The notes below the pieces were generated by a model that saw nothing but the letters and a program-made list of their open reading frames with translations, did not search any database and was not told the origin of the DNA. This document shows, in pieces, positions 18,480 to 27,943 of a stretch of DNA of 64,000 nucleotides; position 1 is the first letter of the stretch, and the number at the start of each line of letters is the position of its first letter. Both the position numbers and the translations under genes were made by a program. The stretch is taken from IMG/VR virus record IMGVR_UViG_3300034954_001540, positions 16,865-80,864 of that record. One strand, given 5' to 3'. Source of the stretch: a virus.

Positions 18480-20015
18480 ATGGCGCTACTAACCGACCAA
18501 TTTAGAATTTTTACTGCCAGCCGACTTATTAAGTCCCTGCAAGGTCCTGACCCTGCTCAGTCTGATAACGATGCTGGAAGTAGTCGTGACCGTCTGTACG
18601 TTTTCATTGGTCGTCCCCAACCATGGGATAACGAGAATGCAGCGCCAGACCCCGTGGACTCTTTCCAAGAGTTTAGTGATGACTTCGCTGACATGATCTC
18701 CATGAAGCGTGTCCTCGCAAATGACACCATCCAAGTCATTCGTCGTACTGACTGGATTCCCCCAGAGCAAACCACTGGTGGTCTGGGTTATGTTTATGAT
18801 ATGTATCGCCATGATTACAGCGCAACCAAAACGGCATCGTCGGGTGCTACGAAACTTTACGACGCAGATTTCTACGTTGTTAACTCGTCCTATCAAGTTT
18901 ACAAGTGCATTTACAACGGGACATCTCCTTCTGATCCTAACGGTAAACCTTCTACTGTTGAGCCTACTGGCACCTCCACTAGCATTATCACAACTGCTGA
19001 TGGTTACCGTTGGAAGTATATGTATACGATCCCTGTTGGTCTAGTCCTTAAATTCTTCTCCAACGAATACATGCCAGTGCTGGAAGATACCGCTGTGGTG
19101 TCTGATGCAATCGGTGGTGAGATTGATACTGTTATTATTTCTTCTTCTGGTGCAGGATACAACAATGGCACTTATGAAAATGTCCCCATTAAAGGTGATG
19201 GCGTTGGCGGGCGTGTTTCGCTTGTTGTTGATGGTGGTCGCATTGTGTCTGCCACTGTTACGTCAGGTGGATCGGGATACACCTTCGGAAAAGTCATCAT
19301 CGATGAAGTCAACGGTATCGGTGCAGGTGCAGGATCAGGCGGCACCGTCGAAGTGATTATTCCTCCTACCACAGGTCATGGTGCAGAGCCAGCGACTGAG
19401 ATGGGTGGATATCGAGTAATGATCAACACGAAGTTTACCTACGCTGAAGGTAGCGGTGACTTCCCAACTGATAACGATTACCGTCGTATCGGTTTGGTGA
19501 TCAATCCTAACAAATACGGTACAACAGAATTGGCAGCAGATCTTACTCTGTCTGCTACAAAGTCAGTGATCTTTGCTCCTACCTTTACAGGTAACTTTGC
19601 TACTGACGAAATTATCACACAGTCCCGCACGATTGGTGGTCAGCAAGTGACTGCTCGTGGACGTGTTATCTCATGGAATAGCACTACTAAAGTGCTCAAG
19701 TATTACCAGAATAGAATCGATGGTGTCTTCCCAGAATTCACTGGTAGTCTGATTGAATTTGAGGGTGGTAACCCTGTCGTGGGTGCAACATCTGGTGCAT
19801 CTGCTGACCCTGATATCAACTTCCCCATTGTCTCAGGATCCTCTACTCGTGTTATTAACAACACTGAGTATGACTTGGGTATGTCCTTTACCAACGGTTA
19901 TGCAAAACCAGAGGTTGAGCCAAACTCGGGTCGGGTTATTTACATAGATAATAGAGGTGCGATTACTCGTGCTGGTGACCAAATTGAAGACATTAAGATC
20001 GTAGTAGAGTTCTAA
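18480..20015 (+). CDS. gp8: gp8 baseplate wedge protein
   Basis: Baseplate wedge subunit that would join gp6/gp7/gp10-type proteins in the tail wedge. Recognised by comparison with T4 gp8: N-terminal 'VFIGRPQPWDNEN' (T4 has a matching FGR..PW.NEN), 'YRWKYMYTIP' (T4 YVWEYLFEIP) and a C-terminus 'GRVIYIDNR...DQIEDIKIV' (T4 GEMIYMENRPP...EEINILF). It is 511 residues long against 334 in T4. The excess is in the middle, about residues 205-300, where GxGY beta-units ('SSGAGYNNGTY', 'GGSGYTFGKV') are inserted, and near residues 370-440, where a 'GEFATDEI...SGA'-like unit is found. The gene is preceded by a late promoter and followed after 3 bases by the DUF4815 gene. Confidence 0.92.
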   Translation: MALLTDQFRIFTASRLIKSLQGPDPAQSDNDAGSSRDRLYVFIGRPQPWDNENAAPDPVDSFQEFSDDFADMISMKRVLANDTIQVIRRTDWIPPEQTTGGLGYVYDMYRHDYSATKTASSGATKLYDADFYVVNSSYQVYKCIYNGTSPSDPNGKPSTVEPTGTSTSIITTADGYRWKYMYTIPVGLVLKFFSNEYMPVLEDTAVVSDAIGGEIDTVIISSSGAGYNNGTYENVPIKGDGVGGRVSLVVDGGRIVSATVTSGGSGYTFGKVIIDEVNGIGAGAGSGGTVEVIIPPTTGHGAEPATEMGGYRVMINTKFTYAEGSGDFPTDNDYRRIGLVINPNKYGTTELAADLTLSATKSVIFAPTFTGNFATDEIITQSRTIGGQQVTARGRVISWNSTTKVLKYYQNRIDGVFPEFTGSLIEFEGGNPVVGATSGASADPDINFPIVSGSSTRVINNTEYDLGMSFTNGYAKPEVEPNSGRVIYIDNRGAITRAGDQIEDIKIVVEF

Positions 20016-20018
20016 CCG

Positions 20019-23000
20019 ATGCCCCAGAATACCAATCTAAATATTGCTCCTTATTTTGACGACTTCGATAAGGACAAGAATTTCTACCGAGTGCTATTCC
20101 GTCCTGGTTATCCTATTCAGGCGCGTGAATTAACTACTCTACAATCTATTCTACAGAATCAGATTGAATCCATTGGTCAGCACTTCTTCAAAGAAGGTGC
20201 CATGGTTATTCCTGGTCAGGTTGGTTATGACCTGAATGTGCAGGCAATTATTCTGCAACAATCTTTCTTGGGTGTCGATGTTGAAACCTACAGGACTCAA
20301 CTTCACGGTCAGATCGTTGAGGGCATCACGACTGGTGTGAAGGCGAAAGTCTTGTACTCTATCTCTGCTGCAGAATCTGAGAGAGGTTACGTCACCCTAT
20401 ACGTTAAGTATATCGAGTCTGGCGATACAGTTTCTGATACTACTATCAAAGGTTTCCAACCTAACGAGCAGTTGCTTGCTGAAAACGAAATCACTTTCGG
20501 CACTACACTGATTGAAATCGGATCTCCCTTTGCACAACTTCTTCCTGTTGATTCTACTGCAGTTGCATCTGCAGCATACATCAATAATGGTGTGTACTTT
20601 ATTAGAGGTCACTTTGTTGATGTCCAATCAGCAAACCTGATCCTTGAGCAATATAGCAATAATCCTTCTTATAGAATTGGTCTTGAGGTTAGTGAATCTA
20701 TCGTCACTCCAGAAGACGATCCATCACTGAATGACAACGCTGCAGGCACTTCAAACTACTCAGCACCTGGCGGTCACAGATTTAAGATTAAGACCTCTCT
20801 AGTCAAGAAAGCAATCAATGATTCAACTGACAAAAACTTCGTTGAATTGCTACGAATCAACAATAGTAAGGTTGAGCAGTTTGTTGATTCTACTGCATAC
20901 TCTGAGCTTGAGAAGTCTCTTGCACGTCGGACCTACGAAGAGTCTGGTGACTATGTTATCGACACTTTCAGTATTAAGGCAAGAGAGTGTCTGGATGATG
21001 GTTTTAACAACGGCGTCTACACTCCTACTCAGACGACTCAGCAAAACAATACTCCTACAGATGATCTCCTAACATATGAGATCTCACCAGGTAGAGCATA
21101 CGTTAAAGGTTACAGGACTGAATTCCTTACACCTCAATATGTTGATGCTGCTAAACCTAGAGATTTTGCTTGTGTAGAAAACGGCATTATTCACTTTAGA
21201 CTTGGTAACTTTGTTAAGGTATACGATCAGTATGGTTGGCCTAACCTGACTGGTGAGGGTGTGTCTGATGCATATCAAGTTATTGAATTGTATGATGACT
21301 GGAATACTGGTGTATCTAACTCTGTAGTTGGTAACCAAATCGGTCGTGCTCGTGTTGTCCAGATTCAGATCGATCAAGTAAACCAGTATGACATGTGGTT
21401 CTTTGACCCACAGATGTTTACTGCTATCAACTTTGCAGCTGGTAATAACTCTGTTTCTATTGGTGATGTGCTTAGAGGTCGCACCTCTGGTGCTCGTGGT
21501 TTCGTTGCTGACAATGGTAGCGGCACCCACTGTAAACTGGAGCAGGTCTCTGGTGTCTTCCTGAATAACGAAGTTATTGAAAGAGACGGTCGTGTGATCG
21601 GCACCTTGGAAGCAGCACATACCTATAACTTGTCTGATGTCCGTCGTTGTCTTGGTAGAAACTCTAGCAACGTTGTGACATTTGCAGCAAACTGGTTGCT
21701 CAACGATAACGCTTCTATTGAATCTTCTACTGTTACTCTTAGCGGTAGTGGCACTCTTGCTACAGGTTTCAGGACCAAGTTTGCACAGGATCTACGTCCT
21801 GGCGATGTTGTTACTACAACTGCATCTGGTCTGAATGGTAGCAATACTGTAAGAATTAAGAGAGTTGACCCAACTCTGATTGCTACTAACACTGGTAACA
21901 TTGCTACTGGTGGCACACCAATCTTTGACTACCTCAACCAAACTGCTATTGTTGATGCTTCTCTGAAGAAGGGCACTGGTAACGCAGACGGTGAATACGC
22001 TGAGATGGTTAGGATGCGTCCTTTCATCTTCCAGAAAGATTATCAGAATGGTGAGTTGTCGATTGACACACCTCGCACATCGATGAAGTCGATCTCTGAT
22101 GAATCATTCTTTGTCTATAGGACATTTGCTAACAAGACTGTTGTGTCTGGTGGTGTTACTGTGTCTCTGCCTGAATCAGAGCAGTTTGCATCTCTTGACA
22201 ACGAAAACTATGTCTTGACGATTGTTGCTGAGTCTGGATCTTCTTATAGTGTTGGTGACAACCTTGACATTGATAACCTCAATGACCTTGGATCTCTTAC
22301 TGTTACCTTCGGTGCTGATGCACAGTCTATTACCATCTCTGGTTTGACTAACGTCAACACTGTTAAGTTGACCGCTCTGATCTCTAAGAATATCGTCACC
22401 AGAAAGATTAAGACTGCCGCTAAGATGCGTGCATTGAAGGTGACCCGCACAAGAATTAACAATGACCAAACCAAGTATGGTCTGGCATATGGTAACCTCT
22501 ACGGCACCCGTATTGAAGACGAAGAGATTTCATTCGCACTGAATGATGTTTATAAGATTCATGCTGTATATGAATCAGAAGATGACAACGATGCCGAATC
22601 ACCTTATATGGTGTTGTCGGAATCTACCTTCTTCGATAATGGATCAGTTGTTGTTGGTAAGACATCGGGTGCTCGTGGTCGAGTCATTCAGTTTGTTAAC
22701 GCAACACTGAGACTATATTTTGTTGCCTTGAATGAGATTCCATTCATTCCTGGTGAGACCATCGATGGTGTTGATGATGATGGCAATCCTCTGCAGGCAA
22801 TCGTTGATGACTCTGAAGGATCTGTTTCTAAAGGATCTAAAGTTATCACAACTCAATTTGAGTTGGAGTCTGGTCAGAAGGCACACTTCTATGATGTTTG
22901 TAAACTGACTCGTCTTCCTGGTTTCTCTCCCCCAATCCGTAAGATGCTGGTAGTCTTTGACTACTTCTTGCATGAGTCTTCAGGTGACTATTTCTCCTCC

Positions 23001-26000
23001 CAGTCTTATACTGGTATCCTTTATAAGGAGATTCCAAAATATAAACTGGATGGATCGATTAACTACCTCCGTGACCAGATTGACTTCCGTCCTGGCATCG
23101 GTGAATTGGCATCTGGATCAGGTACGATTACTGCACCTTTCTTTGTGAATTGTGCTTCGCTTGATTTTGGATCTAGACAGTTTGATACCTCTGGTGGTGT
23201 TGGTGGATCTACTATCTTCGATATTCCTAAGGTTAACACAGAATTTAGATGTGACTACTGTTTCTATCTTCCTAGAGCAGACAAGTTGTATCTGACACAC
23301 GACAATCAACTGAAGATTGTGAAGGGTGTGTCCTCCGAGGATCTTCCTCATCCTGATAAGATTGACAATGCGATGCTTCTCGCAACGATTGAGATGCGTC
23401 CTTATGTCTATGACGTTGAGCGTGATGTCCTGATCTATCCTGAGATCATCCGTCGCTATACCATGAAGGACATTGGCGATCTGGAGACTAGACTCTCTCA
23501 CGTTGAATACTATACTTCACTTTCTCTGCTGGAAGTACAAGCAGACAATACTAAGACATACGATGACAACGGTTTCGACCGTCTGAAGAATGGTTATGTT
23601 GTGGATGACTTCACCGACCACACTGTTGGTGACGTGCTCAACATTGACTATAAGTGCTCTATGGACTTCAAAGAGGGTCACCTCCGTCCTTCGCACTACA
23701 CTACTAACGTGCCTCTGCAGATCAACATGGCTGCATCCAGCAACGTCGTTAAGACTGCTGGAAACATGGTGATGCTTCCTTATGAAGATCTTGCAGTTAT
23801 CACACAACCTTATGCATCTAGGACTGAGAATGTTAACCCATTCAACGTCTTTACCTTCATCGGTCGTATCGACCTAACACCTGCATCTGACGACTGGATT
23901 GATATTGAGCGTCTTCCTGCTCGTGTTGAAAACGTTGAAGGTGACTTCTCTGCTGTTGCTAGAGACCTTCAGATTGACCAGAATGGTTTTGCTCCTATCC
24001 AATGGGGTGGTTGGCAAACTAACTGGACTGGTGAATCACTGCAGTCTACTTCTAGATTCTCTAACAGATCTGGTAGTTTCTCTGCTGGTGGTCGTAGACT
24101 CGGTAGATTGGGTCATGGTCAGGGTCGTCAGCCTCTCTTCTTGCATGAGAGACGCACCTATCGTGTTGTTAACAACCAAGCACGTCAAGGCGTGAGAACT
24201 CGCGTTACGCCCAAGATTGATAGAAAGTCTTTGGGTGATAGCATCCTGTCACAAACAGCAATCCCTTGGATTAGATCCAGAAATATCGGTTTCAACATTG
24301 ACCGTCTTAAGCCTCGCACAAGAATGTATTTCTTCTTCGATGGCGTTAACGTGACTGGTTATGTGACACCTAAAGTTATTGAGCTTACTAAGTCTTCTAC
24401 TTCTGATCCTAACTCCAACGAGACACCTTTCGTTGTTGGTGAGACCGTAGTGGGTCAGACCTCTGGCGCAAGACTTAAGGTTGCCGCTGCCAACGATGGT
24501 TATAAGACTGACCCTTATGGTGTTGGCGATGGTGCTCTTGCAGAATCTTATGCATCGCAGACTAGCTTCCTTAACATTGACATCACTGCAATGGCAGAGA
24601 CAGTCAACCCTAACTTCTACGGTAACGTTAACGTGGGTGAAGTCCTTCTTGGACTGACCTCTGGTGCTCGTGCTGTTGTTAGAGATCGTCGTCTGCTGTC
24701 TGATAACATTGGTAACCTGCAGGGCACTCTATTCATTCCTTCTCCTAAGAATGATTCTAACCCACGTTGGGCAACTGGCACAAGGACAGTTAGAGTTACG
24801 ACTTCTGATGTGAATGATCGTACACCTGGCAACGTGGACTCCTCTGCTGATGCTACTTACTCGGCAAGCGGCACATTGCAGACAGTTAGAGAAAATATCC
24901 TTGCTGTCCGTAACGCTGAAATCGTCCGTGACACGGTTAACGATGAGAGGACTGTTATTACAACTAGGACTGAGCAACGTCAGATTGGTTGGTATGACCC
25001 TCTTGCACAATCCTTCATTGTTGACGAAGAAGGTGGTAGTTATCTGACTGGTGTTGATGTCTTCTTCAGGACTAAGGATGCCAACATTCCTATCTCTATT
25101 CAGATCAGGACCATGGAGAATGGTTATCCTACTAAGGATATTCTTCCTTTCTCTGATACTACTATCGATCCTGACACTGTTGAGTTGTCGGAAAACGCAA
25201 GTATTCCTACTAGATTTACATTCAGATCTCCTGTTTATATTAAGTCAAACATTGAATATTGTTTCGTCCTTCTGTCTGACTCCAACGAATATAACGTTTG
25301 GATCTCCAGAATGGGTGACATCGATGTATCTGGCACAAGGACTATCTCTGAGCAACCATATGCTGGTGTGCTCTTCAAGTCACAAAACGCATCTACATGG
25401 ACTGCTGACCAGTATGAAGATTTGAAGTTTACCATGTATCGTGCTGAGTTTACTCAGAATCTGGGCACCGCGCTGTTTAACAACGCTGAGCTTGGTAAGG
25501 GTAACGGTGGTATTCACAGACTGATTGAGAATCCAATCCAGACTCTGAAACCTAAGCAAACTCTCACACTCCCTGTTGGTGGTAACTATACATTCACAGT
25601 TGGTGCAAGAATCGTCCAGACACCTTCTGGTGCAGAAGGCACGATTACTGAATTCGATGCTGTGTCTGATCCTGAGACTATCACCATTACTGATATTGAA
25701 GGTATCTGGTCATCTGGTTTCTTGGATGCTAACAATAATCCTTTCCAAGGTATCGCCTCATCTCAATCTGTCGCCACGATTGTATTGTCTGCAATCTTCA
25801 ACGGCACCTTTGAGATTGGTGATGTGGTCAGTGGATCTACATCTTCTGCAACTGGTGTTGTCACAGCATATGACGTTGGCACTCAGACTCTGACACTTAA
25901 CTACATTACTAGAGCATTCGATGTTTCGGATACTCTGTCTGAGCCAGGCGGCACATCTGCAACGATTACCAGCATTAACTATAGCGGTGACTCCTACGAC

Positions 26001-27326
26001 GCATATCCTACTGCTGCTCCTTCTTATCCTAATGATGACAAGGAAGTGTTGGTTTATCACAGAAACCACGGTATGCACCAACGTAGTAACAACGTTGAGG
26101 TTGAGGGCATTATCTCTGAAGTGCCTCCTACCACACTAACAACTACTTTGACTGCTGGCGCTACTTCGATTCAGGTCAACGATGCATCTCAATTCCACAC
26201 CATTATTGGTGGTGCTCCTATCGGTAACCTCAATCAGGGTTATCTGATGATCGATGATGAGATCATTCAATACTCTGCAATCTCTGCTAACGGGCAGGTG
26301 ATCACAGTTGCTACCTCTGGTAGAGGTAATAACGGCACTGCTGATGTTGAGCACGCCTCTGGCGCAGTTGTGAAGTGTTACAACCTTGATGGTATTCCTC
26401 TAACAGAAATCAATAAGGTCCACACTAGCATCTCCTGCCCATGGTTGGATACCTACATGCTGCACATTGATCATGTTGCAACTAATGGTATTCGTGGCGG
26501 CGGCACAGATGTGTATGCTTCTCAGAATGTCCAGTTTGAAACCATCACACCTACTGTGTCTACGATGGTCTTACCTGACACTCAGATTAGTGCTCGCTTG
26601 AATACTACCACTGCTACATCTGTCGGAGACGGATCTACTGTGGTTGATCAAAACTCTTTCATCAACAACGGCACTTATGTGGACATTGTGTTGAATGAGC
26701 AAAACCAGTTTACTGCTCCTCAGATGGTTGCATCTAAGATCAACGAGCAAAACAAACTGGATGGTAACAAGTCTCTTACCATGTCGATCATGCTTGAGAC
26801 TGACAGGACAAACCTTTCTCCTGCTATTGACCTTGACCGTGTGTCACTGATTACAACATCTAACCGCGTGAATATGTGGCCAGGTGGACAATCAACTTAT
26901 GGTCAGCAATCTCAGATTGATAGAGATCAAGATGTTTCTACTCTTGCTATCGGTGATCAAAATGATGCTGTCTATATTACACGTCTCGCCCGCTTGGGTA
27001 GAGAAGCACGCTCACTGAAGATTGACTTCCAAGTCACCCGTCACCCTGCTACCGAGCTTCGTATTTACTACAAGGCATTCAAGGTTGGCGACGCGACCGA
27101 TCCTAATACTATTGGTTGGACACAAATGGGTCTACCCACTTCTAACCAAAACTTGGGTGAAGCATATGACACGACTCCTACAGAAGAGTATCTCTGGAAG
27201 GATTATACATATGAAGCAAGGGGACTTAACTTCAACGCCTTCCAAGTGAAGATCGTGATGAGATCTAAGAATCAGGCTCGAGTACCACTTATAGCTGACT
27301 TAAGGTCTATTGCTCTTGCAACCTAA
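20019..27326 (+). CDS. Very large DUF4815 virion protein (tail/baseplate)
   Basis: 2,435 residues, starting 3 bases after gp8. The N-terminus ('NIAPYFDDFDKDKNFYRVLF', 'RPGYPIQARELTTLQSILQN') is the hallmark of DUF4815, found in cyanophage and other T4-like structural proteins. Several 'VGE.V.G.TSGAR' units follow (about nt 21460-21600, 22630-22760, 24435-24480, 24630-24680, 25815-25960). A 'DDEIIQYS...GRGNNGT' unit lies at about 26140-26390. The C-terminal 150 residues are non-repetitive and beta-rich ('AVYITRLARLGREARSLKID'). Its position after gp8 corresponds to the gp9/gp10/fibre area of T4, so a baseplate-to-fibre connecting role is plausible but unproven. Confidence 0.85.
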   Translation: MPQNTNLNIAPYFDDFDKDKNFYRVLFRPGYPIQARELTTLQSILQNQIESIGQHFFKEGAMVIPGQVGYDLNVQAIILQQSFLGVDVETYRTQLHGQIVEGITTGVKAKVLYSISAAESERGYVTLYVKYIESGDTVSDTTIKGFQPNEQLLAENEITFGTTLIEIGSPFAQLLPVDSTAVASAAYINNGVYFIRGHFVDVQSANLILEQYSNNPSYRIGLEVSESIVTPEDDPSLNDNAAGTSNYSAPGGHRFKIKTSLVKKAINDSTDKNFVELLRINNSKVEQFVDSTAYSELEKSLARRTYEESGDYVIDTFSIKARECLDDGFNNGVYTPTQTTQQNNTPTDDLLTYEISPGRAYVKGYRTEFLTPQYVDAAKPRDFACVENGIIHFRLGNFVKVYDQYGWPNLTGEGVSDAYQVIELYDDWNTGVSNSVVGNQIGRARVVQIQIDQVNQYDMWFFDPQMFTAINFAAGNNSVSIGDVLRGRTSGARGFVADNGSGTHCKLEQVSGVFLNNEVIERDGRVIGTLEAAHTYNLSDVRRCLGRNSSNVVTFAANWLLNDNASIESSTVTLSGSGTLATGFRTKFAQDLRPGDVVTTTASGLNGSNTVRIKRVDPTLIATNTGNIATGGTPIFDYLNQTAIVDASLKKGTGNADGEYAEMVRMRPFIFQKDYQNGELSIDTPRTSMKSISDESFFVYRTFANKTVVSGGVTVSLPESEQFASLDNENYVLTIVAESGSSYSVGDNLDIDNLNDLGSLTVTFGADAQSITISGLTNVNTVKLTALISKNIVTRKIKTAAKMRALKVTRTRINNDQTKYGLAYGNLYGTRIEDEEISFALNDVYKIHAVYESEDDNDAESPYMVLSESTFFDNGSVVVGKTSGARGRVIQFVNATLRLYFVALNEIPFIPGETIDGVDDDGNPLQAIVDDSEGSVSKGSKVITTQFELESGQKAHFYDVCKLTRLPGFSPPIRKMLVVFDYFLHESSGDYFSSQSYTGILYKEIPKYKLDGSINYLRDQIDFRPGIGELASGSGTITAPFFVNCASLDFGSRQFDTSGGVGGSTIFDIPKVNTEFRCDYCFYLPRADKLYLTHDNQLKIVKGVSSEDLPHPDKIDNAMLLATIEMRPYVYDVERDVLIYPEIIRRYTMKDIGDLETRLSHVEYYTSLSLLEVQADNTKTYDDNGFDRLKNGYVVDDFTDHTVGDVLNIDYKCSMDFKEGHLRPSHYTTNVPLQINMAASSNVVKTAGNMVMLPYEDLAVITQPYASRTENVNPFNVFTFIGRIDLTPASDDWIDIERLPARVENVEGDFSAVARDLQIDQNGFAPIQWGGWQTNWTGESLQSTSRFSNRSGSFSAGGRRLGRLGHGQGRQPLFLHERRTYRVVNNQARQGVRTRVTPKIDRKSLGDSILSQTAIPWIRSRNIGFNIDRLKPRTRMYFFFDGVNVTGYVTPKVIELTKSSTSDPNSNETPFVVGETVVGQTSGARLKVAAANDGYKTDPYGVGDGALAESYASQTSFLNIDITAMAETVNPNFYGNVNVGEVLLGLTSGARAVVRDRRLLSDNIGNLQGTLFIPSPKNDSNPRWATGTRTVRVTTSDVNDRTPGNVDSSADATYSASGTLQTVRENILAVRNAEIVRDTVNDERTVITTRTEQRQIGWYDPLAQSFIVDEEGGSYLTGVDVFFRTKDANIPISIQIRTMENGYPTKDILPFSDTTIDPDTVELSENASIPTRFTFRSPVYIKSNIEYCFVLLSDSNEYNVWISRMGDIDVSGTRTISEQPYAGVLFKSQNASTWTADQYEDLKFTMYRAEFTQNLGTALFNNAELGKGNGGIHRLIENPIQTLKPKQTLTLPVGGNYTFTVGARIVQTPSGAEGTITEFDAVSDPETITITDIEGIWSSGFLDANNNPFQGIASSQSVATIVLSAIFNGTFEIGDVVSGSTSSATGVVTAYDVGTQTLTLNYITRAFDVSDTLSEPGGTSATITSINYSGDSYDAYPTAAPSYPNDDKEVLVYHRNHGMHQRSNNVEVEGIISEVPPTTLTTTLTAGATSIQVNDASQFHTIIGGAPIGNLNQGYLMIDDEIIQYSAISANGQVITVATSGRGNNGTADVEHASGAVVKCYNLDGIPLTEINKVHTSISCPWLDTYMLHIDHVATNGIRGGGTDVYASQNVQFETITPTVSTMVLPDTQISARLNTTTATSVGDGSTVVDQNSFINNGTYVDIVLNEQNQFTAPQMVASKINEQNKLDGNKSLTMSIMLETDRTNLSPAIDLDRVSLITTSNRVNMWPGGQSTYGQQSQIDRDQDVSTLAIGDQNDAVYITRLARLGREARSLKIDFQVTRHPATELRIYYKAFKVGDATDPNTIGWTQMGLPTSNQNLGEAYDTTPTEEYLWKDYTYEARGLNFNAFQVKIVMRSKNQARVPLIADLRSIALAT

Positions 27327-27365
27327 CACGGTTGATTATAATAATTATTCTTTGATATGTCAAGC
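27319..27365 (+). promoter_or_regulatory. Promoter-like element, duplicated at 62848-62895
   Basis: An AT-rich stretch with TATAAT at 27337-27342, in front of and overlapping the start of the gene at 27357. A near-copy lies upstream of gp55: a 23-base core differs at only two positions and the flanking CAACC and TGTCAAGC are also shared. No good -35 box is present at standard spacing, so the promoter role is uncertain. Confidence 0.4.
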
Positions 27366-27626
27366 GAAGATTACATCAAACCCTTCAAAGAAGACCTAAT
27401 CCCTGTCGAGGGCAGGGAAGGTTGGTTTCGAGATCCTGACAGTAATGCAATCGTAAATTGCAATCAGTCGGAGTATGACAATTATATGGCAGCATATAAG
27501 CGTCGCGAAGCTAAAGAAAAGAAGATGACCACTTTACAAGATGAGGTATCTGAGTTAAAATCAGATATAGGTGAAATCAAAAACTTACTTAAATCATTAC
27601 TACACGGAGACAACAATGCCAGCTGA
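27357..27626 (+). CDS. Small conserved phage protein with coiled coil
   Basis: 89 residues. The N-terminal half ('KPFKEDLIPVEGREGWFRDP') looks like a small folded domain. The C-terminal half ('TTLQDEVSELKSDIGEIKNL') is a heptad-like coiled coil. The ATG is chosen because a promoter-like AT-rich stretch ends just before it. It overlaps the next gene by 11 bases and sits between two giant tail genes, so a chaperone or small structural role for fibre assembly is possible. No function is recognised. Confidence 0.75.
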   Translation: MSSEDYIKPFKEDLIPVEGREGWFRDPDSNAIVNCNQSEYDNYMAAYKRREAKEKKMTTLQDEVSELKSDIGEIKNLLKSLLHGDNNAS

Positions 27627-27861
27627 TGTGACTGAAACTGCATCTCAAGAAGAGCTTCTTGAGCAATTCAAAACTCGTTATCAGAATCTCTTGAAAGAGA
27701 ATCGCGAGTTGTCAGAAAAAATTAAGAGTAACGAGGCAACTGCTCTTAAACTTCTCGGTGCTATTGAGACTCTGGAATATCTCAATCCACCTGCTGCCGA
27801 AGAAGAAATCGAGCCTCGACCAGATGGGACTATCGATCCCGACGATCTGGATAAGACTTGA
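27616..27861 (+). CDS. Small coiled-coil protein
   Basis: 81 residues starting at the ATG in 'acaacaATGccagc', which overlaps the end of the previous gene. An upstream in-frame ATG at 27571 would bury half of that gene and is less likely. Residues about 8-55 form a charged helix or coiled coil ('EELLEQFKTRYQNLLKENRE'), followed by an acidic Pro/Asp tail ('EEEIEPRPDGTIDPDDLDKT'). A strong terminator follows directly. Function is unknown; pairing with the preceding coiled-coil protein is suggested by the overlap. Confidence 0.75.
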   Translation: MPADVTETASQEELLEQFKTRYQNLLKENRELSEKIKSNEATALKLLGAIETLEYLNPPAAEEEIEPRPDGTIDPDDLDKT

Positions 27862-27868
27862 CCCCTTG

Positions 27869-27889
27869 CCCCCGTTAAGGGGGTTTTTT
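27869..27889 (+). terminator. Rho-independent terminator
   Basis: CCCCC, loop GTTAA, GGGGG, then TTTTTT directly after the stop codon at 27861. An alternative CCCCTT/AAGGGG pairing overlaps it. It ends the upstream tail-gene transcript before the fibre gene. Confidence 0.85.
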
Positions 27890-27895
27890 CGTGAC

Positions 27896-27903
27896 ATAAA
27901 TAA
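27896..27903 (+). promoter_or_regulatory. Putative late promoter of the fibre gene
   Basis: ATAAATAA lies just downstream of the terminator and 40 bases before the ATG at 27944. A terminator followed at once by a late element indicates an independent late transcript for the large fibre. Confidence 0.6.
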
Positions 27904-27943
27904 GTCAGACAGACTAACTGTTGTGCTAGGATCCTTTTAAGCA

